A DNA stretch of 64,000 nucleotides, from the NCBI GenBank assembly GCA_965224435.1, contig OZ245048.1, positions 3,534,001-3,598,000 of the forward strand. Reading direction: 5' to 3'. Made by a program: the position numbers and the translations under genes. The notes beneath the pieces are model-generated. The model saw only the letters and a program-made list of their open reading frames with translations, searched no databases and was not told the origin of the DNA. Numbering within the stretch: position 1 is the stretch's first letter; every line of letters starts with the position of its first letter. Of the stretch, positions 27,074 through 35,499 are shown one piece after another. The stretch is from JAJRQY01 sp965224435. GTDB taxonomy: Bacteria; Actinomycetota; Acidimicrobiia; Acidimicrobiales; SZUA-35.

Positions 27074-27181
27074 GGAATCCCCTTTACATCGATCTTCAAG
27101 CCAGCCAAATCGACCGTACTACACTAATTTGACGATCGTACAATCAACCGTATATTCCTCGTTCTGCAGTACAGTTGCGAC
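27074..27181. promoter_or_regulatory. Divergent control region with paired ACCGTA boxes
   Basis: Between the bifunctional oxygenase gene and the paaX-like gene are direct repeats TCGACCGTAC and TCAACCGTAT about 32 bases apart, with the palindrome ACGATCGT between them. The arrangement suits an autoregulated PaaX-type repressor controlling both directions, possibly released by a CoA ester. Binding is inferred. Confidence 0.4.
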
Positions 27182-28057
27182 ATGAAGAGCGAGCCATCCA
27201 TCCAGGTAACCGGATCCGTTGTCCAGCCGCGCTCTGCTGTCATTTCCCTCTTCGGTGGCTGGCTTGTCTTCATGGACAACTGGATCGCCATCGCCGACCT
27301 CGTGGCCCTAATGAAGACGCTGGGTCTGGAAGGGCCAGCCGTGCGGGCCGCCGTTGGTCGACTCAAGAAGCGTGGGCTTCTCGAAGCCAGAAGTCGGCAG
27401 GGAGTCGCCGGGTACTCGGCCACCGCGGATCTTCGAGCAGTTCTTGACAAGGGCGAATCCCGAATCTTCAGCACCGAAGTTCCAGCCGATTTGTCCGATG
27501 GCTGGGTGTTGGCCATCTTCTCCGTTCCCGAATCAAAACGCGAACAACGTCGCCAGCTTCGAAACCAGCTCACCTCGCTGGGTTTTGGCCCGATCGCTTC
27601 GGGAGTGCTGATGGCGCCATCACGAGTCGAGGCCGACGCCCAGGATCTGATGATCCGCAATGAGCTTGACCAATATGTTCACTTTTTCCGATCCGACCAT
27701 GTCGGTTTTGGTCCAATCTCCGAACTGGTAGAAACTGCCTGGGATTCCGAACAGCTGGGTTCGGACTACATCCGGTTCAACCAGCGCAACCAGATGGCGA
27801 TGAAACTCACCGTGGCTTCGGCTACCCCCAACCAGCAGGCCTTCATCTCGTGCATGCAGGCGTTGGAGGACTGGCGCCCCTTGTCGTATCGAGACCCCGG
27901 CTTGCCGGATGAGTTGCATGCTTTCGCCACCGAACGCAGGACGGCTAGAAAGCTCTTTGCCAGAGTCGGAGACCAGCTCAAGATGCAAGCCGATGACTTC
28001 GTCAAAGACAGCATGCGGCAGTACACGAATGGCGGACTCACCACCGACCCGACATGA
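27182..28057 (+). CDS. PaaX-family transcriptional repressor
   Basis: A 291-residue regulator. The N-terminal winged helix (about residues 28-80) has GPAVRAAVGRLKKRGLLEA. The central PaaX domain shows WVLAIFSVPESKREQRRQLR followed by LGFGPIASGVLMAP, and a PaaX_C-like helical end follows. In the phenylacetate pathway PaaX binds phenylacetyl-CoA and releases its operator; by analogy an aryl-CoA from the neighbouring cluster is the probable inducer. It is divergent from the bifunctional aryl-CoA oxygenase gene and followed after 66 bases by an HpaB-type monooxygenase in the same direction. Confidence 0.87.
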   Translation: MKSEPSIQVTGSVVQPRSAVISLFGGWLVFMDNWIAIADLVALMKTLGLEGPAVRAAVGRLKKRGLLEARSRQGVAGYSATADLRAVLDKGESRIFSTEVPADLSDGWVLAIFSVPESKREQRRQLRNQLTSLGFGPIASGVLMAPSRVEADAQDLMIRNELDQYVHFFRSDHVGFGPISELVETAWDSEQLGSDYIRFNQRNQMAMKLTVASATPNQQAFISCMQALEDWRPLSYRDPGLPDELHAFATERRTARKLFARVGDQLKMQADDFVKDSMRQYTNGGLTTDPT

Positions 28058-28123
28058 TTGCGACGATCACCGACTGAACGAACACAAACTGAACGATCGC
28101 CGGAGACTGGACCTGGAGTACAG

Positions 28124-29680
28124 ATGACAACGCCCGAGACAGCATCAAGCCCGACAGCAAGCAACAGCCCAGCAAGCAACAGACCGGCTGAGACCAACCG
28201 TATGTACGACGGGGCGTCCTTTTTGGAAAGCCTGGATGATGGGCGGGAAGTCTGGTTTGAGGGCGAGAAGATCAAGAACATCACCACCCACCCGGCCTTC
28301 ATCAACTCGGGCCGCTCCGTGGCAGGACTATACGACTCGCTGCATGACCCCGACAAGGCACAAACCCTCACCACCGTCGACCGCTTCGGCCACCGCACCC
28401 ACAGGTTCTTCGCCCCCAGCTATGACGCCGATGACCTCCTGGCCAGTCGGGGTGCCATTGAATCCTGGCAACGCCAAACCTTCGGCTGGATGGGCCGAAC
28501 GCCAGACTACAAGGCGGCCTTCATGGCCCAGCTGGCCGAAGGCCACAGCTACTACGGCCAATACGCTGACAACGCTCTGGCTTGGTACAAGAGGTCCGCT
28601 TCTCAAGTCATGTTCATAAACCATGTGCTGATCGACCCGCCGGTTGATCGATCACAGAACCGGACTGACGTTCGAGATGTCTATGTCACTGTTGATCGCG
28701 AGGACGACAACGGCATCTATGTCACCGGAGCCAAAATGGTTGCCACCGGTTCCGTTCTCACCCATGCCACCTTCGTTGCTGTCAACAGTGGTGTTGCTGC
28801 ACGAATGGAAGCGGGCCGAGACGACGACATGGCCCTGGTGTTCATGGTTGACATGAATGCTCCCGGCCTCAAGATGATCTGTCGACCGTCTTATGAAGCA
28901 TCGGCCCGGAGCCCGTTCGAAGCGCCATTGGCTAGCCGCTTCGAAGAGAACGATTCGGTGATCATCTTCAAGGAGTGCTTCGTCCCTTGGGAGAATGTCT
29001 TTGCTTACCGGGATGTCGAAACAACCAAGGGCTTCTACGCCAACTCCGGTTTCTTCAACCGCTACAACCTCCAGTCAGCAACCAGACTGTCGGTCAAACT
29101 GGACTTTGCCGCTGGCATGTTGTTGATGGGAGCCGAAGCCACCGGTACCGATCAGTTCCGTGGCGTACAAGCAGCGATTGGCGAGATCATTGCCATGCGC
29201 GAGACCATGTGGGCCATGACCACGGCGATGGTTTCAGACCCCGAGCCATCCATCGGCGGAACCGTTGTGCCCCGACTTCTCACCGCCGCTGCCAGTCGTC
29301 TGTATGCAACCAACGCCTGGCATCGAGTCCGAGATCTCTTTGAGGCTTACCTCGCCGGCGCCCCCATCTACACCGTGTCCGGGCCGCAAGATCTGTTGAA
29401 CGACGAGCTCCGACCAGACATCGATCAGTACTTCCGTGGAACTGGTATGGATGCAGAGAATCGAATCAAACTGTTCAAGCTCATTTGGGATGGCATGTAT
29501 AGCGAGTTTGCGGGCCGCCACGCCATGTACGAACGGAACTATGCGGGCAACCAAGAGCAGCAGCGGCTGGATGCTCTACGTTGGGCCAAAGAACGAGGCG
29601 ACGCCGATCGCTGTCGCACCCTCATCAATGACTGCATGGCTGGCTATGACCTCAACGGCTGGCTACCCGGTCAACCCTGA
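28124..29680 (+). CDS. HpaB-type FADH2-dependent aromatic monooxygenase
   Basis: A 518-residue member of the 4-hydroxyphenylacetate 3-monooxygenase large-component family. N-terminal DGREVWFEGEKI and GRSVAGLYDSLHDP, the central VYVTVDREDDNGIYVTGAKM and C-terminal GTGMDAENRIKLFKLIWDGM are characteristic. It uses FADH2 from a separate reductase (HpaC type), which is not encoded in this window, to hydroxylate a phenol or heteroaromatic ring. ATG 28124 has GGAG upstream; the reading frame extends 22 codons further up from a TTG without a ribosome site. It probably belongs to the NicX-like/aryl-CoA cluster on the other strand. Confidence 0.88.
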   Translation: MTTPETASSPTASNSPASNRPAETNRMYDGASFLESLDDGREVWFEGEKIKNITTHPAFINSGRSVAGLYDSLHDPDKAQTLTTVDRFGHRTHRFFAPSYDADDLLASRGAIESWQRQTFGWMGRTPDYKAAFMAQLAEGHSYYGQYADNALAWYKRSASQVMFINHVLIDPPVDRSQNRTDVRDVYVTVDREDDNGIYVTGAKMVATGSVLTHATFVAVNSGVAARMEAGRDDDMALVFMVDMNAPGLKMICRPSYEASARSPFEAPLASRFEENDSVIIFKECFVPWENVFAYRDVETTKGFYANSGFFNRYNLQSATRLSVKLDFAAGMLLMGAEATGTDQFRGVQAAIGEIIAMRETMWAMTTAMVSDPEPSIGGTVVPRLLTAAASRLYATNAWHRVRDLFEAYLAGAPIYTVSGPQDLLNDELRPDIDQYFRGTGMDAENRIKLFKLIWDGMYSEFAGRHAMYERNYAGNQEQQRLDALRWAKERGDADRCRTLINDCMAGYDLNGWLPGQP

Positions 29681-29682
29681 AC

Positions 29683-29714
29683 CTCAAATCTCGACAGGCT
29701 CAAATCTCGACAGT
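29683..29714. repeat. 16-bp tandem duplication spanning the PhzF stop codon
   Basis: 29683-29698 and 29699-29714 are identical in 15 of 16 positions. On the minus strand the unit contains GTC GAG ATT TGA, the end of the PhzF-like gene, so its final codons and stop are duplicated just beyond the gene. The duplicate ends two bases after the stop of the convergent HpaB-like gene. Confidence 0.8.
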
Positions 29715-30659
29715 GCCAGTGATGGAAGCAACAGCAATGCCACCGACCCAGGTCACGCCGTCAGAATCTTGCTCGATGTAGACCCGGCCTCGGCGACCCA
29801 AAGCGGTGCCTTGACTGGCGACATAGCTCGTTGGCAATGACGGGGCCGGCGAGTCCTCGCCCAACAGCCACTGGGCCACTGACGCATTGAGGCTGCCGGT
29901 GACGGGGTCCTCAAAGATGCCACCGGTTCCATCAGCAAAGAACGTTCGAATCTCCAAGGCGCAGTAATCACTGTCGGCCCCCGAGTTGCTTTCTGGGTAC
30001 AACCCGACGACGCCAAGATCCAACTCCGTTCGAGGGCCGCTCGGAGCCTGTAGTGCCAGGACTGCCTCGGCGTCAGCCAACATCAAGATCACCCAACCCG
30101 GACCATTGTCTCCCCACTGGGCGGCAACCACCTCGCTTCGCTCGATACCTAACACTTCAGACATCTCGATGATGAGTGATTCTTCGACATCACCGGAACG
30201 AAGCAGAGGGGGCGCCGCAAAGGCGATCTGATCGGCGACCTCGCCATCATCGGCGCCACTCCCAGTTCCACCGGCCCCAGCGTCACCGTCCCCAGCACTT
30301 TTGCCAACTTGCCCCGAGGTCAGCTTCAGTTCGATCAAACCGGCTCCACACTCTTGCACCACACGGCCAGGGGTCTTGGGTTGACCACCAGCATCAAGCC
30401 AGGCTTGACAGGAACCAATGGTCGGGTGCCCGGCGAAGGGTAGCTCGCGGGGAATGGTGAAGATTCGCACCCGATAGTCAGCCTCGGGCACCGTTGGCTG
30501 CAACAAGAACGACGACTCTGAGAGGTTGGCCCACTTGGTGAAGCGATGCATCTGCTCGGTAGTCATCCCGTCCGCATCAATCACACAGGCCAGCGGATTG
30601 CCCGAAAACGGGGAGGAGGCGAATACATCAAGTTGGGCGAATCTTCGAGTTTGACTCAC
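29700..30659 (-). CDS. PhzF-family epimerase/isomerase-like protein
   Basis: A 319-residue protein of the PhzF fold (two diaminopimelate-epimerase-like halves). N-terminal LDVFASSPFSGNPLACVID, the active-region Glu in NLSESSFL, FAGHPTIGS and C-terminal EDPVTGSLNASVAQWLL are diagnostic. About 25 residues of Gly/Asp/Ala low complexity are inserted between the halves (GDGDAGAGGTGSGADDGE), which typical members lack. Family members isomerise small acids; the substrate is unknown. GTG 30659 is favoured because GAAGG lies upstream; the frame opens at a TTG at 30683. It is convergent with the HpaB-type gene. Confidence 0.87.
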   Translation of the reverse strand: MSQTRRFAQLDVFASSPFSGNPLACVIDADGMTTEQMHRFTKWANLSESSFLLQPTVPEADYRVRIFTIPRELPFAGHPTIGSCQAWLDAGGQPKTPGRVVQECGAGLIELKLTSGQVGKSAGDGDAGAGGTGSGADDGEVADQIAFAAPPLLRSGDVEESLIIEMSEVLGIERSEVVAAQWGDNGPGWVILMLADAEAVLALQAPSGPRTELDLGVVGLYPESNSGADSDYCALEIRTFFADGTGGIFEDPVTGSLNASVAQWLLGEDSPAPSLPTSYVASQGTALGRRGRVYIEQDSDGVTWVGGIAVASITGTVEI

Positions 30660-30695
30660 TGGGTCACCTTCACTTCTGGTCAAAACGGAAATATT

Positions 30696-30733
30696 GGGAC
30701 TTAGGTCCCTTACGAGAGCGACGGAATTCCGTC
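30696..30733. promoter_or_regulatory. DosR/DevR-like box and adjacent 14-bp palindrome
   Basis: GGGACTTAGGTCCC at 30696-30709 differs at only two central positions from the GGGACTTTAGTCCC core of the actinobacterial DosR (DevR) hypoxia box. Ten bases on, GACGGAATTCCGTC (30720-30733) is a perfect palindrome. Both lie between the leftward PhzF-like gene and the rightward copper oxidase gene. Regulator identity is inferred from the motif only. Confidence 0.5.
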
Positions 30734-30815
30734 AGAAAGAACGGAACTGCCCAATCCACCTCTTTGACTAGGCCGGGCACCTGGTCTGCTGGTACCCCAG
30801 TTAGGAATCCTATCT

Positions 30816-32390
30816 ATGACCGCAGTAACTAAACCGCGAGCCGACGCGCCGCCAATCCAACCAGAGCAACAAAGCAACCGCTGGCTGCTTGGAGTGATCC
30901 TCGGCATTGCCGCCATTGGCATGATCGGCATCGTCAGCATTGCCGGCCTTGCCCTCACCCTCGGAGGATCCGGCGCTGCCACCCCTGTTTCATCCACGCT
31001 CAATATCTCGCTGAAAGAGTTCTCGATCACCGGTGACCTCACCGCACCCGCCGGCAACGTCAGCCTCCTCATCTCTAATGATGGCTCAATGGTTCACAAT
31101 GTCGTGAGCGATGAGCTAGGCAAGAAGAGCGACGACGTTGGCGCAGGCGGCACCATCCAGCTGGACCTTGGCAACCTGACGCCTGGGACCTACGAGATCT
31201 ACTGCGACATCCCTGGTCACAAGACCTCGGGAATGGTCGCGTTCCTCACTGTCACCGCTGATGGTTCTGGCGTAGACCACGTCGCCGCCGGACATGGGGG
31301 CGAAGACACCGATTGGGCTGCACTTGACGCCGCCATGATGTCGACAATGATGCAGTTTCCAGCAGAGACCGAAGGCATCGGCAATCCAGTCCTCGAGCCC
31401 ACGGAAATTCTGGCTGATGGAACCAAGGTCTTTGATCTGGTCACGGAGATCACCCCCTGGGAGGTTGAGCCCGGGATCTTCGTTGATGCCTGGACCTACA
31501 ACGGAGTAGTACCTGGACCACAGTTCCTCCTTGACCGCGGAGACAAGATCCAGGTCCGCGTTGTCAACAATCTGCCTATGGGAACCGATATCCACTGGCA
31601 CGGAGTTCACACACCAAACGATCAAGACGGCGTTGCTCCCATAACCCAGGATCTGATCGCGCCAAACGGTGGAAAATTCACCTATGAGTTCACCGTCACC
31701 GAAGATGCCATCGGCATGTACCACGCCCACAACCATGGGCAAATGCAGGTGGTCAACGGGCTCTTCGGAGTTATCCGCTACGGCGAAAACCCCGTTCCAC
31801 GAGGTAGCACCATTAGTGGTGTCACCCTTCCCGATGACCTGGTGATCGCACAAGACATCCCCATGGTCCTCAACGATGCGGGAGTCATTGGTTTCAGCTT
31901 GAACGGCAAGAGCTTCCCAGCCACCGAGCCACTCGTCGTCAATCAGGGCGAGTGGATCACGGTGACCTACTACAACGAAGGTCTCCAGATTCACCCCATG
32001 CACCTTCACCAGTTCCCACAACTGGTGTACGCAAAGGACGGAATCCCGCTGGAGCAGCCCTACTGGGTTGACACAATCAATGTCGCCCCCGGTGAGCGCT
32101 ACACCGTCATGTTCCGTCCCGATGACGTTGGCACATGGGTTTGGCATTGCCACATTCTCAGCCACGTCGAGCGCGATGAGGGCATGTTTGGCATGGTCAC
32201 CGCCATCGTCGTGCAAGGCGTAGATGGCTATGACAAGCAGGACATTCCAGTCGAGCCATCGAACTGGCGCAAAGCCGCTGGCACGGCAGTCGATGGGGCA
32301 GACCATGAGAACCTCGATCACGATGGTCGCTCACTAACTGACGACGCGACAGTGAGCGAAGACGACCCTGATAGCAACCAGGACGGCTAG
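30816..32390 (+). CDS. Membrane-anchored cupredoxin-multicopper oxidase
   Basis: A 524-residue protein. It has a membrane anchor at about residues 24-50, then a plastocyanin-like cupredoxin (55-145) with a blue-copper set ending YCDIPGHKTSGM. Two multicopper-oxidase domains follow. The four copper-binding His clusters are present: HWHGVH, YHAHNHG, HPMHLHQF and WHCHILSHVERDEGM, so both the mononuclear and trinuclear sites look complete. The enzyme probably oxidises metal ions or phenols outside the membrane and reduces O2, with the N-terminal cupredoxin as an extra electron relay. A DosR-like box lies upstream. Confidence 0.88.
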   Translation: MTAVTKPRADAPPIQPEQQSNRWLLGVILGIAAIGMIGIVSIAGLALTLGGSGAATPVSSTLNISLKEFSITGDLTAPAGNVSLLISNDGSMVHNVVSDELGKKSDDVGAGGTIQLDLGNLTPGTYEIYCDIPGHKTSGMVAFLTVTADGSGVDHVAAGHGGEDTDWAALDAAMMSTMMQFPAETEGIGNPVLEPTEILADGTKVFDLVTEITPWEVEPGIFVDAWTYNGVVPGPQFLLDRGDKIQVRVVNNLPMGTDIHWHGVHTPNDQDGVAPITQDLIAPNGGKFTYEFTVTEDAIGMYHAHNHGQMQVVNGLFGVIRYGENPVPRGSTISGVTLPDDLVIAQDIPMVLNDAGVIGFSLNGKSFPATEPLVVNQGEWITVTYYNEGLQIHPMHLHQFPQLVYAKDGIPLEQPYWVDTINVAPGERYTVMFRPDDVGTWVWHCHILSHVERDEGMFGMVTAIVVQGVDGYDKQDIPVEPSNWRKAAGTAVDGADHENLDHDGRSLTDDATVSEDDPDSNQDG

Positions 32391-32444
32391 CTATCTGAGC
32401 CACTAGCGAGCAATTCAGCTAGCAGGACCACGAACAATCCCGAT

Positions 32445-32484
32445 GAGAACCGTCGGCCTCCTTACCCGGAGACCGGCGGTTCTC
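32445..32484 (+). terminator. Hairpin after the multicopper oxidase gene
   Basis: GAGAACCG pairs with CGGTTCTC, extended inward by CGG/CCG with one offset base on each side, 54 bases after the stop codon. The stem is GC-rich and strong but not followed by a T run. Confidence 0.5.
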
Positions 32485-32563
32485 TCGCGCTCAGCCTCGT
32501 GGTATGCAACGGGTGGATACCCAGTCTTGGTGAGTTCCGTCTGACATGTATTAGGGTCGAATC

Positions 32564-33445
32564 ATGATTCCCCGTTCACCTTTTGGATCAACCGGCCATC
32601 TGAGCAGTCGTATCATCTTCGGCGCTGCCGCCCTGAGCGCGATGAGTCAAGAGCGCTCTGACAAGACAATAGAGCTGGTCCGCGCTGCCGGAATCAACCA
32701 CTTCGATACAGCCGCTGGCTACGGCCAGTCCGAAGATCGGCTCAAGCCGTGGCTTAGCGACCATCGAGCTGAGGTCTTCCTGGCCACCAAGACCGGCGAT
32801 CGAGACGGGGCTGGAGCGCGAGCAAGTCTCGAGCGATCACTGGAACGCATGGGCGTTGATCAGGTTGACATGATCCAGCTTCACAATCTGGTCGAAGACG
32901 ACGAATGGAAGGCCGCCCACGCCAAGGGAGGAGCGGTTGAAGCCTTAGCTCAAGCCCGCGACGAAGGTCTGGTGCGGTTCATCGGTATCACCGGCCACGG
33001 CACCCGCATCTGCAATATGCACTTGCGGAGCCTGGCAGAGTTCGATTTTGACTCAGTACTGGTTCCCTTCAACTTCACCATGATGCAGAACCCTCAGTAC
33101 CGGGCCGACGCCGAAGAACTGCTGAGCCTCTGTTCTGACCGGGGAGTTGCAGTACAGACCATCAAGTCCATTGCCCGCGGTCGCTGGCCTGCAGAAATCG
33201 ACGGCCCCAAGTTCAGTTGGTATCAACCCCTCGAGGACGAGGCCTCCATTGACCGGGCGGTTCGTCACATCCTCGGTAACGAGCAACTCTTCTTGAATAC
33301 CACCAGTGACGCCACCAAGCTACCCATGGTCTTGGCGGCCGCTGCAGCTGGCGGCACGCCTCCGACCGAGCAAGAGCTTCAGGCGGACACCGATGCTCTT
33401 GGCATCACTCCCCTCTTCGATGGGAAAGAACTTGAACGAATCTGA
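32564..33445 (+). CDS. Aldo/keto reductase
   Basis: A 293-residue NADPH-dependent oxidoreductase of the AKR superfamily (short, YdjG/Tas-like branch). The catalytic tetrad can be followed: Asp in INHFDTAAGYG, the Tyr of the same segment, Lys in FLATKTGD and His in MIQLHNLV. The C-terminal part is shorter than in 320-residue members. Substrate unknown. It lies 26 bases upstream of the PhyH gene on the same strand, and the two may be co-transcribed. Confidence 0.88.
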   Translation: MIPRSPFGSTGHLSSRIIFGAAALSAMSQERSDKTIELVRAAGINHFDTAAGYGQSEDRLKPWLSDHRAEVFLATKTGDRDGAGARASLERSLERMGVDQVDMIQLHNLVEDDEWKAAHAKGGAVEALAQARDEGLVRFIGITGHGTRICNMHLRSLAEFDFDSVLVPFNFTMMQNPQYRADAEELLSLCSDRGVAVQTIKSIARGRWPAEIDGPKFSWYQPLEDEASIDRAVRHILGNEQLFLNTTSDATKLPMVLAAAAAGGTPPTEQELQADTDALGITPLFDGKELERI

Positions 33446-33471
33446 GAACCAAAGCCACACTGGGGACGAGC

Positions 33472-34293
33472 ATGCCTGACACAGGCAACCGCGAGAGTTC
33501 AACCGAGGCTCATCTGGCGGACATCAGCGAGCATGGTTACACCATCATCCCCGACGTCTTTGACGCCGATCGGGCGGTCGCCATCCGTAGCCGGTTGGAC
33601 CAGCTAGAGACTGAACTTCAGATCGAAGCCGGTGCAAACAGCTTCGAAGGAACAGAGACCCGAAGGGTTTACAACCTGTTGGCCCACGGGAAGCTCTTCG
33701 AAGAGATTGCTCTCGATCCGATTGTGCTCCCCATCGTCGAAGGAGTGCTGGAACACGAGTTCCAGGTATCAACCGTGGCCGCAATCACCATCGGTCCGGG
33801 TCAGGCCGCTCAACCCATTCATGCTGATGATCAGGTCATGCCCATCGCTCGTCCCCACAAGGCCACAGTCTGCAACTCGATGTGGGCAATCACCGATTTC
33901 ACCGAAGCCAACGGAGCAACCAGGATCATCCCCGGTAGCCACCTGCGAGACCATGGCCCAACCTATGGCACTCACTATGATTCGATCCCGGCTGAGATGA
34001 AGGCGGGAAGTGTCATGATGTGGCATGGCTCGTTCTGGCATGGCGGCGGTGCAAATACCTCCGACGATCGCCGCTACGGCATCGCCATGAACTACTGCGC
34101 AGGCTGGGTCCGTCCTCAGGAGAACCAGCAGCTTGGCATCCCTTTGCACACCATCAAGAACTTCGACCCCCGGTTGCAAGAGCTGTGCGGATTCGGCACC
34201 TATCGTGGCTTGATCGGCCATATCGACCGCCAAACAGCGGCCCAGCGTCTCCTTGGGGCGACCGACTCCTCCATGTTGTGGGACCGAACCTAG
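33472..34293 (+). CDS. Phytanoyl-CoA dioxygenase (PhyH) family oxygenase
   Basis: A 273-residue Fe(II)/2-oxoglutarate-type dioxygenase. The facial triad is visible as H-x-D in QPIHADDQ and the distal His in FWHGGGANTSDDRRYGI, where the Arg would hold 2-oxoglutarate. NGATRIIPGSH is the standard PhyH turn between them. Members hydroxylate phytanoyl-CoA, other acyl chains or natural products; the substrate here is unknown. It follows the aldo/keto reductase by 26 bases and converges with the redoxin gene. Confidence 0.87.
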   Translation: MPDTGNRESSTEAHLADISEHGYTIIPDVFDADRAVAIRSRLDQLETELQIEAGANSFEGTETRRVYNLLAHGKLFEEIALDPIVLPIVEGVLEHEFQVSTVAAITIGPGQAAQPIHADDQVMPIARPHKATVCNSMWAITDFTEANGATRIIPGSHLRDHGPTYGTHYDSIPAEMKAGSVMMWHGSFWHGGGANTSDDRRYGIAMNYCAGWVRPQENQQLGIPLHTIKNFDPRLQELCGFGTYRGLIGHIDRQTAAQRLLGATDSSMLWDRT

Positions 34294-34315
34294 TTCTGAA
34301 TAGGCCTCGCTGACA

Positions 34316-35401
34316 TCACAACCCTGGTGCGTCGTAGTAGGCGGCTCCGCCACCCTGGTTCATCAGGTCATCAAACCAGTTCCCGTCGTACACATCGTTG
34401 GGACCTTGCAACAGATCAGGAGCCTCTCCTGGCGTCGAAGTAACGAAGGTCCAGGCTTGGCGTTTGTAGGTCCAGTTCTCGGGATGCAGATGGTGTGCTT
34501 CTTGCCACCAGCGGGCGGCCGCAGCATGGCTGTCTGGAGCTGCCTGAGTCCAGTGCCATTGGCCAAGCTCGAAGCAGGCCGTAGCTCGGGCATGATCCAT
34601 GGGCAGCGGCTGAGACCTGGCCACAACTTCATCAGCCGACAGTGCGAACTCGCTATCGCTCCCCTTCTCAACCCAGTCGTGAATGGCAGCTAGGTAGCCT
34701 TCGGGATTGCCTTGAAACTTGCCGATCTCGCTGAAGACCTGCTTGATGCGGTCGGGCAGGTCTTCAGGAATCGAACCGCCAGCGGGTCGAGGTTCGATCG
34801 AAGCAAGTTCGGCCGGACGAACCAGCTGGCCTTCTTCATCAATCCACACCGCCATCGGCACATTGGTGAAACCAAAAAGTTCATCGCTGAGGTGACAAGT
34901 ATCAATCAGCGACGGGTGGGTGGGCTCAGCCAAAGCAATCCACGGTTTGGCATTGTCTGGCTCGACATCAAGGGCGACCGTGACAACGGTCAGACCTTTG
35001 GATTCCAGTTCAGCGTGTAGTGCTTGCCACACGGGCAAGCTGTTGCGACAACCTCACCAGCTGGCCCACGCCACTAGCAATACCTTGCGGCCGTGCAGGC
35101 TGGACAGCTTGAACGGGTTGCCGTCCGCATCGTCCAGTTCGAGCTCCGCAGCGGTTGCTGAGGCCAGAGCCCTACCCCCGCTACTTGGCCCAAGGGCCCA
35201 GATTCCTGCCGTCTCGTCATGCACGAGGGGCATTTGCAACCGCTCAGCCACCACGGCGAGATCAAGCTGCCCCGCTTCGTTCAGAGCCCCATCTATCAGG
35301 GGCACACACTGATCAGCTCGACACATGCCCTCGGGCTTGAGTTCCCACCCCGTGCGAGCAGAGAAGGCGGCAGGATCGATAGTCAAGGATTCAACAATCA
35401 C
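34316..35401 (-). CDS. Probable selenocysteine-containing redoxin (in-frame UGA)
   Basis: One 361-residue reading frame if the TGA at 35054-35056 is read as selenocysteine; otherwise a 115- and a 240-residue fragment in the same frame. The UGA falls in the thioredoxin-fold redox motif: strand VLLVAWASW, then U116-G117-C118-R119, then NSLPVWQALHAELES. A cysteine is expected there in TlpA/ResA-like redoxins. The fold continues with TVALDVEP and a cis-Pro-like NVPMAVWIDEEG. A 13-base spacer and a perfect 7-bp hairpin follow the UGA. The C-terminal 120 residues look TPR-like. GTG start. The gene lies 77 bases after the LLM gene. Confidence 0.78.
35022..35040 (-). promoter_or_regulatory. Bacterial SECIS-like stem-loop
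   Basis: Read on the minus strand, GCTTGCC (35040-35034), loop CGTGT and GGCAAGC (35028-35022) form a perfect 7-bp stem. It begins 13 bases after the in-frame TGA, so the apical loop is 20 bases from it, with a G among its first two bases. This agrees with the general bacterial SECIS model of a short hairpin about 16-37 bases downstream of UGA. Confidence 0.7.
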
Positions 35402-35454
35402 CAGGCAACCCTATTCCAGAGCCCAATGCAGCGCTAATTCATCCGACTTCGAGG

Positions 35455-35499
35455 ACCAGCACCTCAAGAAACAGCACCTCAGGAAACAGCACCAACTAG
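35455..35499. repeat. 15-bp tandem repeat spanning the LLM gene stop codon
   Basis: Three 15-base units (35455-35469, 35470-35484, 35485-35499). On the minus strand the gene ends GGT GCT GTT TCC TGA, followed by GGT GCT GTT TCT TGA and a more diverged GGT GCT GGT copy, so the last codons and the stop recur in frame. Confidence 0.75.

Noticed and set aside
28058..28123. N-terminal extension of the HpaB-type protein from a TTG
   Set aside because: No ribosome site, unlike ATG 28124, and the extra residues are outside family similarity.
31116..32321. 401-residue open frame antisense to the multicopper oxidase
   Set aside because: No family resemblance; its complement encodes all copper ligands. 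A shadow of codon bias.
30816..32390. Copper nitrite reductase (NirK)
   Set aside because: The protein has all four His clusters of a trinuclear multicopper oxidase, which NirK lacks.
34316..35401. Reading the redoxin region as two genes or as a nonsense pseudogene
   Set aside because: The two parts share one frame and one fold, the TGA replaces the active-site cysteine codon and a SECIS-like hairpin follows at the right distance. Selenocysteine is the simpler explanation.
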